From contig CAJUQN010000022.1 of NCBI GenBank assembly GCA_910588625.1, forward strand, positions 1 through 29,353: a DNA stretch of 29,353 nucleotides. Reading direction: 5' to 3'. This document shows positions 14,708 to 21,797 of the stretch, one piece after another (position 1 is the stretch's first letter; every line of letters starts with the position of its first letter). This DNA comes from an uncultured Oscillospiraceae bacterium (GTDB taxonomy: Bacteria; Bacillota; Clostridia; Oscillospirales; Oscillospiraceae). Below the pieces are notes generated by a model that saw nothing but the letters and a program-made list of their open reading frames with translations, made no database searches and was not told the DNA's origin. A program made the translations under genes and the position numbers.

Positions 14708-15130
14708 CTACATCAGTCCCGCCAACATCAGCCTTACAATTCTGGCAATCATCTCTTCCAGCGTCTCCTCTTTGACGTATACCTGGCTGTCCAGCCTCAC
14801 GTTTTCTCCCTGGATTATCACATCACCTTGGGCGAAAACCCTCGTCTCATCTCCCTGGAGGCTTAGTCTCCTGGCCTCCACCGTCACCTCATTGGGCACG
14901 TCGCCGTCCTGTCTGGCCCCCACCACACAGGGAATTTCCCCTTTTCCTTGGATCACCATCACCCGCTGGCCCACCTTGGGCGTCCACCGGTAACCCGCCG
15001 GAGCATACACCTGCAAACCTCTCCGTTCACAGTCCAGCAGCGCCGCCGTCTCCCCGCCGCTCATCGTGATGACGCCCACCTGGCCCTCGCTCTCCTCCAC
15101 AGGCCGTTTCTGCTGACCGCCCAGCCACAT
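14708..15130 (-). CDS. gpV-like baseplate spike protein
   Basis: A 140-residue protein with an OB-fold-like N-terminal half (VGVITMSGGETAALLDCERRG...YAPAGYRWTPKVGQRVMVIQG..GEIPCVVGARQ) and a repetitive beta-rich stretch (VTVEARRLSLQGDETRVFAQGDVIIQGENVRLDSQVYV) that could form the intertwined beta-helix of a tail spike. A short C-terminal helix follows. Phage gpV-type spikes form the trimeric needle tip under the tail tube. The ATG at 15130 is chosen for its AAGGAGGGAG; the upstream open frame to 15196 has no such signal. The short length suggests a minimal spike. It could also be an XkdR/DUF2577-type protein, which occupies the same place. Confidence 0.78.
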   Translation of the reverse strand: MWLGGQQKRPVEESEGQVGVITMSGGETAALLDCERRGLQVYAPAGYRWTPKVGQRVMVIQGKGEIPCVVGARQDGDVPNEVTVEARRLSLQGDETRVFAQGDVIIQGENVRLDSQVYVKEETLEEMIARIVRLMLAGLM

Positions 15131-15214
15131 AACCGCTCCCTCCTTCCTCCGTCCCCCAAGCCTTCCCTCCTCTGAGAGAAGGCCCCCAGTACGCACACTG
15201 GGGCGGATGGGGCC

Positions 15215-16168
15215 TCAAATCATCGCGTCTCTTTCGCCCAGCACCAATGTGGTCGTCAGCCCCCCGCTCCCACATGAGACCTCCACCTGCGCCGCCCGAT
15301 ACCGCCCATTGGCGCCACAGCCCTTCATGTCCACCGAAACCAACTGGCCCGGCCAAGCCAAAAAACCGCCGGCCACCGTCAACCGCATCCGCACCCGTTC
15401 TCTCCGCGCCGCCCGCAGCTGGTAATCGGCAGTATACCGCATGGCGGCGCTCTGCGTGGTGTTGGGCACCGTAATCACCCGCCGTGCGCACCCACCCTGG
15501 GCCTGAAACGCCCCATCGGACACCCATTGGGTCCCCCAAGAGGTCCGTCTCCGCACCGCCACCTGGCTGAGCACCCCGTGCCGCTCCTCCCGGTACTCCC
15601 AACCAGTCACCGGATCAGAGTCTTTGACACAGACTTCCTCCCCGTCCCCCGGCGGGTCCAGCACCAGCCGCCCCGCCCGGTCAAACCGGGGCACCACTCC
15701 GCCATAATAACAGGCAAACCGCCGCACCACGCTCCACTCACTTTCCCCGCTCGTCACGGTAAACCCAGTCACGGCAGGCAGTCCTCCGCCGCCCACCGCC
15801 GCTACACCGTAGGGCGCCACATGGTCCGCTACAATGTCCGCCCTGGTGGCCCTCTGATACTCCGCAGGCATGGCCTCGTTGTCCAGCAGCAGCGCCGCCA
15901 TTCCCCGCCCGGATATCTCCAGATACAGCCCATCTTTCCCGCAGATCACCGCGTACTCGTCCACCACCCCGGTGAACACCCTGTCCCCCTCCCACCCGGC
16001 ATAAAACCGGCAGGCTGCGGACAGCACCTTTTCCTGCCCCCGTTCCCACAGGCATCGCACAAAAAAGCTATCGCAGGGGGTATCGGTCCCATAGCAAAAC
16101 TTCCAACTGATGGCGGTGGGCAATTCCAATTCCCCGCCGCCCCCCAGCATCACCCAACACCGCATCAT
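15215..16168 (-). CDS. Baseplate hub protein (XkdQ/gpD-like)
   Basis: A 317-residue late-control-gpD/XkdQ-type hub protein that joins the tail tube to the spike. Typical features are the beta-rich N-terminal half with FTGVVDEYAVICGKDGLYLEISGRGMAALLLDNEA, the RADIVADHVAPYGV helix, TVTSGESEWSVVRRFACYYGGVVPRFDRAGRLVLDPP, and a C-terminal domain ending in a short beta segment (TTTLVLGERDAMI). It overlaps the LysM gene at the start codon (ATGA-type, 4 bp). An 84-nt gap before the spike gene contains a 7-bp hairpin (CCCCAGT/ACTGGGG), unusual in this otherwise compact cluster. Confidence 0.85.
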   Translation of the reverse strand: MMRCWVMLGGGGELELPTAISWKFCYGTDTPCDSFFVRCLWERGQEKVLSAACRFYAGWEGDRVFTGVVDEYAVICGKDGLYLEISGRGMAALLLDNEAMPAEYQRATRADIVADHVAPYGVAAVGGGGLPAVTGFTVTSGESEWSVVRRFACYYGGVVPRFDRAGRLVLDPPGDGEEVCVKDSDPVTGWEYREERHGVLSQVAVRRRTSWGTQWVSDGAFQAQGGCARRVITVPNTTQSAAMRYTADYQLRAARRERVRMRLTVAGGFLAWPGQLVSVDMKGCGANGRYRAAQVEVSCGSGGLTTTLVLGERDAMI

Positions 16169-16746
16169 GTAATCCTCACCTTCTGTCCTGGATAGATCAG
16201 GTTTGGATTTCGGATGGATGGGTTCAGCTCAATGATCCGGCTCAGCGCCATCCCATAGCGTTTAGACAGCTCCCACAGCGTATCTCCCCGGACCACCGCA
16301 TGATACTGCGCCTCACCCGTCTCCGCCACAGCCTCCCCAGCGGCCCCATCGGAAACAGCCACCGCCCGGGTGGTCAGCTTCGTCTGTCCCGCGCCACCTT
16401 CTACCTCCCAAAACTCAAAGGAGTAGGCCACATAGTCCCGCCGGGGCGCCTGCCTCAGCTCCAGCCCCGCGAACCAAGCCGTGGTGGTCATCCACACCGG
16501 ATGGACCAGCACCCCCGGCGCCTCCTCATAAAACACGACGGCCAGCTTCTTGAAGGTGTCGTAAGCCTTTTCCCCCACGAACTCCCCCTCTCCCCGCAGC
16601 ACCCGCCGCGTCTGCCCCAGGCTCTGCAAATAGTGCAGTCCAAAGGGGATTTTATGGACGGCCAATTTTCGCTCAAAGGTGATGGAATACACCCGTGGAT
16701 TATGGGGCCACACAAAACTCTTAAACCGCATGGGCGCAAGAATCAT
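16165..16746 (-). CDS. LysM-domain baseplate protein (XkdP-like)
   Basis: A 193-residue protein. The N-terminal ~115 residues (FKSFVWPHNPRVYSITFERKLAVHKIPFGLHYLQSLGQTRRVLRGEGEFVG...AYDTFKKLAVVF) match the XkdP type. The C-terminal 45 residues are one LysM motif (YHAVVRGDTLWELSKRYGMALSRIIELNPSIRNPNLIYPGQKVRI), which binds peptidoglycan or related glycans and is common in contractile tail baseplates. The ATG at 16746 has GAGGAGAG upstream. The frame is open to 16842 but that part is made from a dispersed repeat and is rejected. It lies between the hub gene and a 126-bp intergenic insert. In complete phages a long tape-measure gene comes just before this one. Confidence 0.87.
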   Translation of the reverse strand: MILAPMRFKSFVWPHNPRVYSITFERKLAVHKIPFGLHYLQSLGQTRRVLRGEGEFVGEKAYDTFKKLAVVFYEEAPGVLVHPVWMTTTAWFAGLELRQAPRRDYVAYSFEFWEVEGGAGQTKLTTRAVAVSDGAAGEAVAETGEAQYHAVVRGDTLWELSKRYGMALSRIIELNPSIRNPNLIYPGQKVRIT

Positions 16747-16802
16747 ACCGCTCTCTCCTCTCGTCAGAAGAAACGCCGCTCTGTTCCGCTTCCGCCTGAC
16801 GG

Positions 16803-16868
16803 CGAAAGCTCCACCCGCTACGTTCCTTCTTTCTCTCCCCACAAAGCCAAAGGACGGCTTTGCGGGAG
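16803..16868 (+). repeat. Dispersed hairpin repeat family, copy A (inside the phage-derived cluster)
   Basis: The core at 16833-16866 matches 26605-26638 with one difference in 34 bases. It forms an 11-bp hairpin with one G-U pair (CCCGCAAAGCC with GGCTTTGTGGG on the minus strand). The flank AAGCTCCACCCG...GTTCCTTCTT matches copy C near 12215-12235 in inverted orientation. It separates the acidic unknown gene from the LysM gene in an operon where other spacers are near zero. Confidence 0.75.
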
Positions 16869-16872
16869 TTCT

Positions 16873-17571
16873 TTAATAAATCGTCATCCCGCCGTCATAA
16901 CGTCTGCTGTCCCGCCGAACGGCCCGGTCCAGTTCATCCATCGTCAGTGCGGCAGTCCTCCCCGGCTCCTCAGCCCGCATAGACCGCCCCGCCTGCTCCA
17001 CCGGCAGACCTTGTACCGCCGGGCGGCTGGCCTGGAGCGCCTGCCTATACAGCCCTTCCAGACCCCCATCCGCCGGCCTGACGGAATCCGCCGCCGCGTC
17101 AGACTGTCCCGGCACACCAACCAACTCTGCCAGCTCCACATCGCCACTCCCCGGCCTTCTCAGCACCACAGAGCCGCCAGGCCCCGTCACCGGCGCCGCC
17201 AGCTCATCCCACAAAAGCTCCGTCGCTTCATTCCCATCGGTTCCGTTCTCCACCGCGCCGTTGTTAACCCCCGGCTTTTTCTCCTGACCTTCCGACGGGG
17301 CAGTCTCCACATCCGGCTTTTTCTCCTGACCTTCTGACGGGGCAGTCTCCACATCCAGCGTCCAACTCAATCCCGCATCCTCATCCAGCCTCAAATCCGC
17401 CTGATCCGCACCGTCTCCCGGCACATCCTCCGCCTCATTCTCAGCAGTGGGAGCAGCGGGGACGGGCGCCGCCTCCCTCACCATTTCCAGCGCATCCTGC
17501 CGCTCATCCTCATCGTCCTCATCCTCCATCAAAGCCAGCAGCTCTTCCAGCCGGTCAACCAACGTCCCCAC
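16873..17571 (-). CDS. Acidic low-complexity protein in the tape-measure position, function unknown
   Basis: I do not recognise the family. About 230 residues, strongly acidic and mostly disordered in appearance: an N-terminal helix (LVDRLEELLALMEDEDDEDERQDALEMVREA), a Pro/Ala/Glu-rich middle with a perfect two-fold repeat of DVETAPSEGQEKKP, and a basic C-terminal helix ending DELDRAVRRDSRRYDGGMTIY. It has none of the long alpha-helical or hydrophobic segments of a tape-measure protein, yet it occupies that gene's place between the tail chaperone and the LysM protein. The start may be GTG 17571 or TTG 17562; the latter is better spaced from GGAGG. It overlaps the chaperone extension. It could be a scaffold, chaperone or regulator. 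Confidence 0.72.
   Translation of the reverse strand: MGTLVDRLEELLALMEDEDDEDERQDALEMVREAAPVPAAPTAENEAEDVPGDGADQADLRLDEDAGLSWTLDVETAPSEGQEKKPDVETAPSEGQEKKPGVNNGAVENGTDGNEATELLWDELAAPVTGPGGSVVLRRPGSGDVELAELVGVPGQSDAAADSVRPADGGLEGLYRQALQASRPAVQGLPVEQAGRSMRAEEPGRTAALTMDELDRAVRRDSRRYDGGMTIY
17273..17356. repeat. 42-bp in-frame tandem duplication
   Basis: Two adjacent 42-bp units (17273-17314 and 17315-17356) differ at one internal base, a silent C/T change. Together they encode the doubled 14-residue segment DVETAPSEGQEKKP in the acidic protein. Confidence 0.92.
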
Positions 17572-17848
17572 CTCCCCTCAGCACCTGATACCGTGTCCAA
17601 TCAAACCCAATATTTACCGCCCAGCTCTCTCTGGGCGCGCCGCACACCGGGCACGGCTCCCGTTCCGTTCGCTCCCTGCAATCCGGGCACAGCCGCGCCA
17701 TCTCCTCCTCCTGGTCCAGCGCCAGATTGAGCGCGCACCAAAGATAATCCCGATCGGTCATCCGTTTCGCCCGTTCCTCCGTCGGCAGAGCGCCAAACAT
17801 CCGGAGCACGCGCCACTGAAGGCGCTCATAACCCGCGTGCTCCAGGCT
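17555..17848 (-). CDS. Tail assembly chaperone, -1 frameshift extension with zinc ribbon
   Basis: This frame most likely has no start of its own and is reached by -1 ribosomal frameshifting from the chaperone gene at the A-heptamer 17854-17848. It adds 97 residues to the first 110 of the chaperone, for a 207-residue fusion. The extension is helical (SLEHAGYERLQWRVLRMFGAL, DYLWCALNLALDQEEEMARL) and carries two CxxC pairs (CPDC and CPVC), probably a zinc ribbon. The arrangement parallels lambda gpG/gpGT, where the long form recruits tube subunits to the tape measure. The frame does extend upstream to 17920, so an independent short protein cannot be excluded. It ends inside the next gene. Confidence 0.75.
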   Translation of the reverse strand, partial: SLEHAGYERLQWRVLRMFGALPTEERAKRMTDRDYLWCALNLALDQEEEMARLCPDCRERTEREPCPVCGAPRESWAVNIGFDWTRYQVLRGGGDVG

Positions 17849-18177
17849 TTTTTTCGCCGCTGAATCTCCTTCTCCCCATCCAGCGGCGAGGGATTGTATT
17901 CCTTGTTGAACCGCGCCCACTCATCCGCCAGCCGCGCGATCTCCTCCACCCGCAGCCTGTCCAACGCCGCCTGACCATTCTCAAATACAGCTTTCCCGTT
18001 CCGCTCCAGCGCCCGCGCGACGAGACACGCATTCCGGCACAACGCCCGCTCTCCCCCATCCCGGGCAAGCGCATCCCCCTCCCGCCGGGCCTCCAGCACC
18101 TCCCAGGCGGACAGCAGCCGCAGCTCCCCCCCGTCCACCTTCACCCGGTCCGCTCCGACCCAAAAACCGTGCTCCAT
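17758..18177 (-). CDS. Tail assembly chaperone, zero-frame product (XkdN/gpG-like position)
   Basis: A 139-residue, mostly helical soluble protein located right after the tail tube gene, the usual place of XkdN/gpG-type tail chaperones. It begins with a short beta part (FWVGADRVKVDGGELRLLSAWEVLEARRE), then helices (CRNACLVARALERNGKAVFENGQAALDRLRVEEIARLADEWARFNKEYNPS). The family call rests on position, size, helical character and the slippery A-heptamer at codons 109-110; sequence similarity alone is weak. Residues after 110 differ between the unshifted product (ending RRRNGRNG) and the frameshifted one. The start codon abuts the tube stop codon exactly. Confidence 0.75.
   Translation of the reverse strand: MEHGFWVGADRVKVDGGELRLLSAWEVLEARREGDALARDGGERALCRNACLVARALERNGKAVFENGQAALDRLRVEEIARLADEWARFNKEYNPSPLDGEKEIQRRKKAWSTRVMSAFSGACSGCLALCRRRNGRNG
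17848..17854 (-). other. Slippery heptamer for programmed -1 frameshifting
   Basis: On the minus strand seven A in the phase CGA-AAA-AAA-GCC, that is A AAA AAA, the canonical -1 slip pattern. Slipping changes the following codons to AGC-CTG-GAG and opens the 97-codon extension. The rest of the upstream frame runs on 29 codons to its own stop at 17758. Confidence 0.8.
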
Positions 18178-18588
18178 TTACACCGCCGTCTCCATCCGCC
18201 GCCCAGCCACCAAGGTGAGCTTTTCCACCACCATCTTGCCCAGTTGGGCGTCCTCCTGAATATCGCTCCATTGGCAGTCGGAGTAGATCACTTTTCGGTC
18301 CGGTTTACAGATCACCAGCGAAAAATTCTTCATTTTGTAGAAGTCCAGCCCATCGGCAATGGCCTGGTCAGTGGCATACAGCCGGGTCAGCTGAATCACA
18401 TAATTCTGGGGCCCCTGCACCGTAGCCACCGGCTCCTCCTCGCCAAACGCCTCCACCGAATAAGAAGTCCGCGTGGTCTTGCAATTATAGCTTTGCACCA
18501 CGGCCACCTTCTGTCCGTCCAGCTCCAGCCAAATATCAGAGCTGGTAGGAAACCCCGCCGCACTCAAACCCGCATTGATACTCGCCAT
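18178..18588 (-). CDS. Tail tube protein (XkdM-like)
   Basis: A 136-residue inner tail tube protein, the stacked-ring component through which DNA passes. The pattern matches XkdM: an N-terminal loop region (INAGLSAAGFPTSSDIWLELDGQKVAVVQSYNCKTTRTSYSVEAFGEEEPVATVQGPQNYVIQLTRLYAT), a DGLDFYKMKNFSLVICKPDRKVIYSDCQWSDI middle and a beta end (VVEKLTLVAGRRMETAV). The neighbours are the sheath upstream and the chaperone downstream, the standard order. The ribosome-binding site is AAGGAGG. A 107-bp gap before it holds a dispersed AT-rich hairpin repeat. Confidence 0.92.
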   Translation of the reverse strand: MASINAGLSAAGFPTSSDIWLELDGQKVAVVQSYNCKTTRTSYSVEAFGEEEPVATVQGPQNYVIQLTRLYATDQAIADGLDFYKMKNFSLVICKPDRKVIYSDCQWSDIQEDAQLGKMVVEKLTLVAGRRMETAV

Positions 18589-18658
18589 AACAATTCCTCC
18601 TTAATCCACGCCCGTCACCGGGCGGAAGCGGCACAACCACCGCCCCGCCCGAAGCGAA

Positions 18659-18698
18659 CTAAAAGTTCTTTTGGATACTTTTTTAAGAAAAAGTATTA
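18659..18698 (-). repeat. Dispersed AT-rich hairpin repeat, copy 2
   Basis: On the minus strand it begins at the sheath stop codon with a 9-bp hairpin (ATACTTTTT/AAAAAGTAT, 18688-18696 with 18675-18683) followed by CCAAAAGAACTTTTAG. The order and 3' end match the repeat after mreB at 10843-10890. Confidence 0.5.
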
Positions 18699-19730
18699 TA
18701 CCGTGATATGGGCGGACAGCCAGATCTGATTCAGCCCATGGGCCACTGTAAAGGCAAACTCCACCAGGCACACTGTGGGATCACTGTCCAGCGCCGATAC
18801 CGCCACGTCCTCATACCCGTCGATGATCTCCCTGGAGACCCGCTTCTCCAGCTCCATCACCACCAGCGACCGGATGGCTCCCCGGCTCTGAACGGTATTC
18901 TTGGCCCTGCTGAACTTCGCCCGAAGCGCATTGCGAATCCCTGGAATCACCTCATCTACCACCAAAATGGTGGTCAGCTCCCGCCAGGTCGCATCCACCG
19001 CGCCGCCGCTCTTGGTCCGGGTGGTCACCCCGCGCACCACATAGCAGGTCCCCGCCAACGTCTCCAGCGGCGTTACGCCCCCCTGCACCAGCAAGTCGAT
19101 CTCCCCATCATCATAACTGCATTCCAGCTCACCCAGCCCATACAGCTGAGCGCCACCCAAGGGCAGCGCCGGGTCGCTTCCACCCGCGATGGCCCCCGCC
19201 ACCGCCGCCGCGCACAAAACTCCGCCGGAGCCGTCCCCAGCCCCTGGCGCCACCAGCACCATCCGTTCGCAGTTCAGCTGAGCCGCCCGCTCGGTAAGCT
19301 TCTCCACACTCTCCCCCATCGCGCCGCCCACCACGGCGATCCGCTCCCGCCGAACATTCGAGCACTCCTGCACCGCCGCTTTCAGCTTCTGCTGCACCGC
19401 CAGATCGGTACTGTCGCACACCACGATCCCCACATCTTCCAGCGCCGCCATCACCGCAAAAGCCGCGTCATAGCTCTCTCCGGCCGGGATGCCGTACACT
19501 ACGCCGGCCCCATTTCGAATGGCCGCCTGCGCCATCCGGCTCAGCATACACTCGCCCACATCGGCCGCCGCCCTGCTGTAGCTGGTCCACTGATAGCTCT
19601 TTTCCAGGTCCTCCCCGTCCGCTGCGGCCACCACCGCCACATTTCCGCCGCCAACGGTCGCCGCCGTCAAGCTGGACGCCTCATAGGAGGAATACACCCC
19701 CGGCCTCTCATGCTTCGTCACTGCGTTCAT
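18696..19730 (-). CDS. Contractile tail sheath protein (XkdK-like, short form)
   Basis: A 344-residue tail sheath subunit, marking a contractile tail. The conserved C-terminal part is clear: ELTTILVVDEVIPGIRNALRAKFSRAKNTVQSRGAIRSLVVMELEKRV, then YEDVAVSALDSDPTVCLVEFAFTVAHGLNQIWLSAHITV. The middle has GVTPLETLAGTCYVVRGVTTRTKS. The N-terminal handshake region (KHERPGVYSSYEASSLTA) is present. It is shorter than the ~466-residue XkdK because the central variable domain is reduced; no frameshift is visible. It overlaps the upstream completion gene by 4 bp and is followed by a repeat, then by the tube gene. Confidence 0.93.
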   Translation of the reverse strand: MNAVTKHERPGVYSSYEASSLTAATVGGGNVAVVAAADGEDLEKSYQWTSYSRAAADVGECMLSRMAQAAIRNGAGVVYGIPAGESYDAAFAVMAALEDVGIVVCDSTDLAVQQKLKAAVQECSNVRRERIAVVGGAMGESVEKLTERAAQLNCERMVLVAPGAGDGSGGVLCAAAVAGAIAGGSDPALPLGGAQLYGLGELECSYDDGEIDLLVQGGVTPLETLAGTCYVVRGVTTRTKSGGAVDATWRELTTILVVDEVIPGIRNALRAKFSRAKNTVQSRGAIRSLVVMELEKRVSREIIDGYEDVAVSALDSDPTVCLVEFAFTVAHGLNQIWLSAHITV

Positions 19731-20230
19731 TTCAAGCTCCCCCTCACTTCAAAGTCTGTAAAGACCCCCGCCTCATTATCCATCCGGGCCACCAGCCACG
19801 CCTTGCACCGGCAGCTGACCTCCTGGCGGTAAAGCCCTTCCGCTTCCAAAAACGCCACCCGGCCTGCCTGCACCTCCAGTGCGGCCAATCCCGCCGCCCC
19901 CTGGCAGACCAGGCACTCCACCACGGCTTCCGCCGCAGTCTGACACACACCCTCGCCCCCGTCTCTGGGAGCGAACACATCCAGCGACAGCGTCAGCTCC
20001 GTCCCGCGCCCGTAAACCTCCGACTCAGTTCCCGTCTCCGGGTCCACCCATACGCCCAGATAGTCCTTAAACCCGCCCGGCGCGCACACCACGCGGCTGA
20101 GGGAAACAGCCGTCACCGCCTTCCTCCACCGGGAGGCCCTAGCGCTCTCCATTGCGGCGACGGCGTTCAGCCCGCTCTCCTGGAGCTGCTCCACCACCAG
20201 CCGCCTCCACCGGTCCAACGCCCCATTCAC
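19727..20230 (-). CDS. Tail terminator/completion-like protein (XkdJ position)
   Basis: A 167-residue protein between the connectors and the sheath, where phages of this type encode the tail terminator or completion protein that caps the tube and sheath. The N-terminal helix (ALDRWRRLVVEQLQESGLNAVAAMESARASRWRKAVTAVSLSRV) is followed by a beta-rich part (YGRGTELTLSLDVFAPRDGGEGVCQTAAEAVVECL...CRCKAWLVARMDNEAGVFTDFEVRGSLK). The start is a GTG at 20230 overlapping the previous stop codon (GTGA) with GGAGG 7 nt upstream; the longer open frame to 20293 has no support. The assignment is mainly positional. Confidence 0.7.
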   Translation of the reverse strand: MNGALDRWRRLVVEQLQESGLNAVAAMESARASRWRKAVTAVSLSRVVCAPGGFKDYLGVWVDPETGTESEVYGRGTELTLSLDVFAPRDGGEGVCQTAAEAVVECLVCQGAAGLAALEVQAGRVAFLEAEGLYRQEVSCRCKAWLVARMDNEAGVFTDFEVRGSLK

Positions 20231-20562
20231 GGCGCATCCTCCGCGCAGGGCTGCAGCGCCAACCACAGATGGGTAACCTGGCCGCCCACCCAAATGGGCC
20301 GCACCGTCATCACCTCATACCTTTGGCCGCCCCAGCTGAGCCAGCCCCCCGGCCCCAGCTTGTCCAGCGGCATCCCCGGCTCCGCCAGCCCCAAAAACCG
20401 GTCCTGCGAATAGCTCCCCAGCGCTCCCGCCGTATACTGCCAGTCCGCGCGGGTCATGGGCTGCACAATGGCCATTCCCCGTCCGGTCTCGCCGCCGTCC
20501 TCCCTACAGCACACCATCTCCTGCCCATAGGTCCGAATGACCCAGTCAAACGCCTCGATCAA
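20227..20562 (-). CDS. Head closure/connector-like protein (XkdI position)
   Basis: A 111-residue protein in the second connector slot. It is probably beta-barrel-like: WVIRTYGQEMVCC, then a Gly/Trp-rich segment (GPGGWLSWGGQRYEVMTVRPIWVGGQVTHLWLALQPC). Small proteins of this kind seal the head-tail interface in siphoviruses and myoviruses. It overlaps the upstream connector by 4 bp and the downstream gene by 4 bp. The specific family is not certain from sequence alone. Confidence 0.68.
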   Translation of the reverse strand: MIEAFDWVIRTYGQEMVCCREDGGETGRGMAIVQPMTRADWQYTAGALGSYSQDRFLGLAEPGMPLDKLGPGGWLSWGGQRYEVMTVRPIWVGGQVTHLWLALQPCAEDAP

Positions 20563-20915
20563 CCTCGCACCCCCCGAAACACAAATCCGTCACTTCTCAA
20601 ATAAGGGCCCATCAGCTCCAACGCCCTTTGCGTCAGATTACCGCCATCGCCCCCGCTGCCAGCCTCCCTGCGCACCGAGATATCCCCCGCCGTCAGCGAG
20701 GTAATTCCCTCCATCCCCCGGCTGCCCCGCAGCCAGTCCATGGCCATCCACGCCGCCGCCAAGGGATAAACTCCGTCGCAGTCCTCCGCTGTCAGCCCAT
20801 CCTTCAGCCGCCTGTCCAGCGTCCGGCAGGCGGCGGCGCACAGCGTGCGAAGCATCTCCTCATCCTGCCCCGCGCCGCCCAGCGCCTGCACCAGCTCCAT
20901 CACCTGTTCCGTCAT
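20559..20915 (-). CDS. Head-tail connector protein, gp6/XkdH-like
   Basis: A 118-residue, mostly helical connector: MELVQALGGAGQDEEMLRTLCAAACRTLDRRLKDG, then VYPLAAAWMAMDWLRGSRGMEGITSLTAGDISVRREAG. The closing phrase ITSLTAGDISV is common in the gp6/XkdH group of adaptors that bind under the portal ring. It is the first of three short overlapping genes between the protease and the sheath, as expected for the neck module. It lies 12 nt after the protease stop. Confidence 0.75.
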   Translation of the reverse strand: MTEQVMELVQALGGAGQDEEMLRTLCAAACRTLDRRLKDGLTAEDCDGVYPLAAAWMAMDWLRGSRGMEGITSLTAGDISVRREAGSGGDGGNLTQRALELMGPYLRSDGFVFRGVRG

Positions 20916-20927
20916 CCCCGCACGCTC

Positions 20928-21797
20928 CTAGATCAAAAAGGCCCCGTCGGCAATTTCCTGCGGCACAGCGTCCTCGCCGTAACTTAACTGCACCCGGGGC
21001 ATCAGCATTGAGTCCACCTTACCCCGGTACAGCTTAATGAGGCCCAGCAGCTCCTCCTCATCCAGCCGTCCGGCCACCTTCTCCAACAGCGCTTGACCGG
21101 CCCCCGGTTCGGCAATCCCTGCCAGCCTGACCATCTCATGCCGCAGGCCCTTGAGGTACTTCCGCCCCAGTCTGGCCTCGTCCTCCAGCCGTCTGCCTGC
21201 GCTCTTGATGACCCCGGCTTTCCTCTGCGCTGGCACCGCCACAAAGGACCACTCATAGGCGTCCGCAGCCCCCGTCAGCACCCCATGGCACACCTGTCCG
21301 TCATACTCCTCACCCTTCTCATGGGGGCAGGAATCCAGCTCCTGGCCACAGATGGAACATACAACCCGCTCCACCGCACATCCCACGCTGACCTCCCGCT
21401 TGATCCCGCCGTCGATCTCCGCGATCAGCGAAGCGTTCTCCTCGGTCCGCATCATATAGGCCCATCCCTTCAAAAACCGGTAGGGCCTCCCGTCCGTGGT
21501 AAGCGTCCCATCGCCACCAACTACCTCAGTTCGATAAATCCGCGCCGTCTGTCCCCGCGCGGACCACTGGTGGTCGAACACACCGGACACCCCCACAAAC
21601 ATAGGCGCCAGCTCGTCCAGAGTGTCATCATCGAACCGCTCAAAGTCCCGGTCCACATCGTTGTCGCACAGCCGCAGCGCAAAGGTATAGACCTCCTCGG
21701 CCCCCAGCTCCCGCCGCGCCAGCGCGTTAATGAGCGCCAATTCCCCCGCCTCCGGCGTCCCGATGCCCTTCACCACCGCGTCCTTACAGATTTCCAT
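20928..21797 (-). CDS. Capsid maturation (prohead) serine protease, XkdF-like
   Basis: A 289-residue protein of the prohead protease type that cleaves scaffold and capsid during head maturation. Candidate catalytic residues lie in VFDHQWSARGQTARIYRTEV (His) and IKREVSVGCAV (Ser), the spacing seen in HK97/U35 proteases. It carries a cysteine-rich insert CSICGQELDSCPHEKG...CHGV, known from clostridial phage relatives. The C-terminal ~90 residues are helical and may act as internal scaffold. The ATG at 21797 is chosen because AAGGAG lies 7 nt upstream; it overlaps the portal gene by 14 bp. The gene follows the portal, as usual, but the capsid gene lies upstream rather than downstream. Confidence 0.8.
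   Translation of the reverse strand: MEICKDAVVKGIGTPEAGELALINALARRELGAEEVYTFALRLCDNDVDRDFERFDDDTLDELAPMFVGVSGVFDHQWSARGQTARIYRTEVVGGDGTLTTDGRPYRFLKGWAYMMRTEENASLIAEIDGGIKREVSVGCAVERVVCSICGQELDSCPHEKGEEYDGQVCHGVLTGAADAYEWSFVAVPAQRKAGVIKSAGRRLEDEARLGRKYLKGLRHEMVRLAGIAEPGAGQALLEKVAGRLDEEELLGLIKLYRGKVDSMLMPRVQLSYGEDAVPQEIADGAFLI

Noticed and set aside
13156..14775. Long plus-strand frame opposite the baseplate J and gp25-like genes
   Set aside because: It is the antisense shadow of well-matched phage genes in GC-rich DNA; the translation is Pro/Arg/His-rich with no domain.
16747..16842. Longer N-terminus for the LysM protein
   Set aside because: The extra codons are encoded by a dispersed repeat, and the good ribosome-binding site is at the internal ATG 16746.
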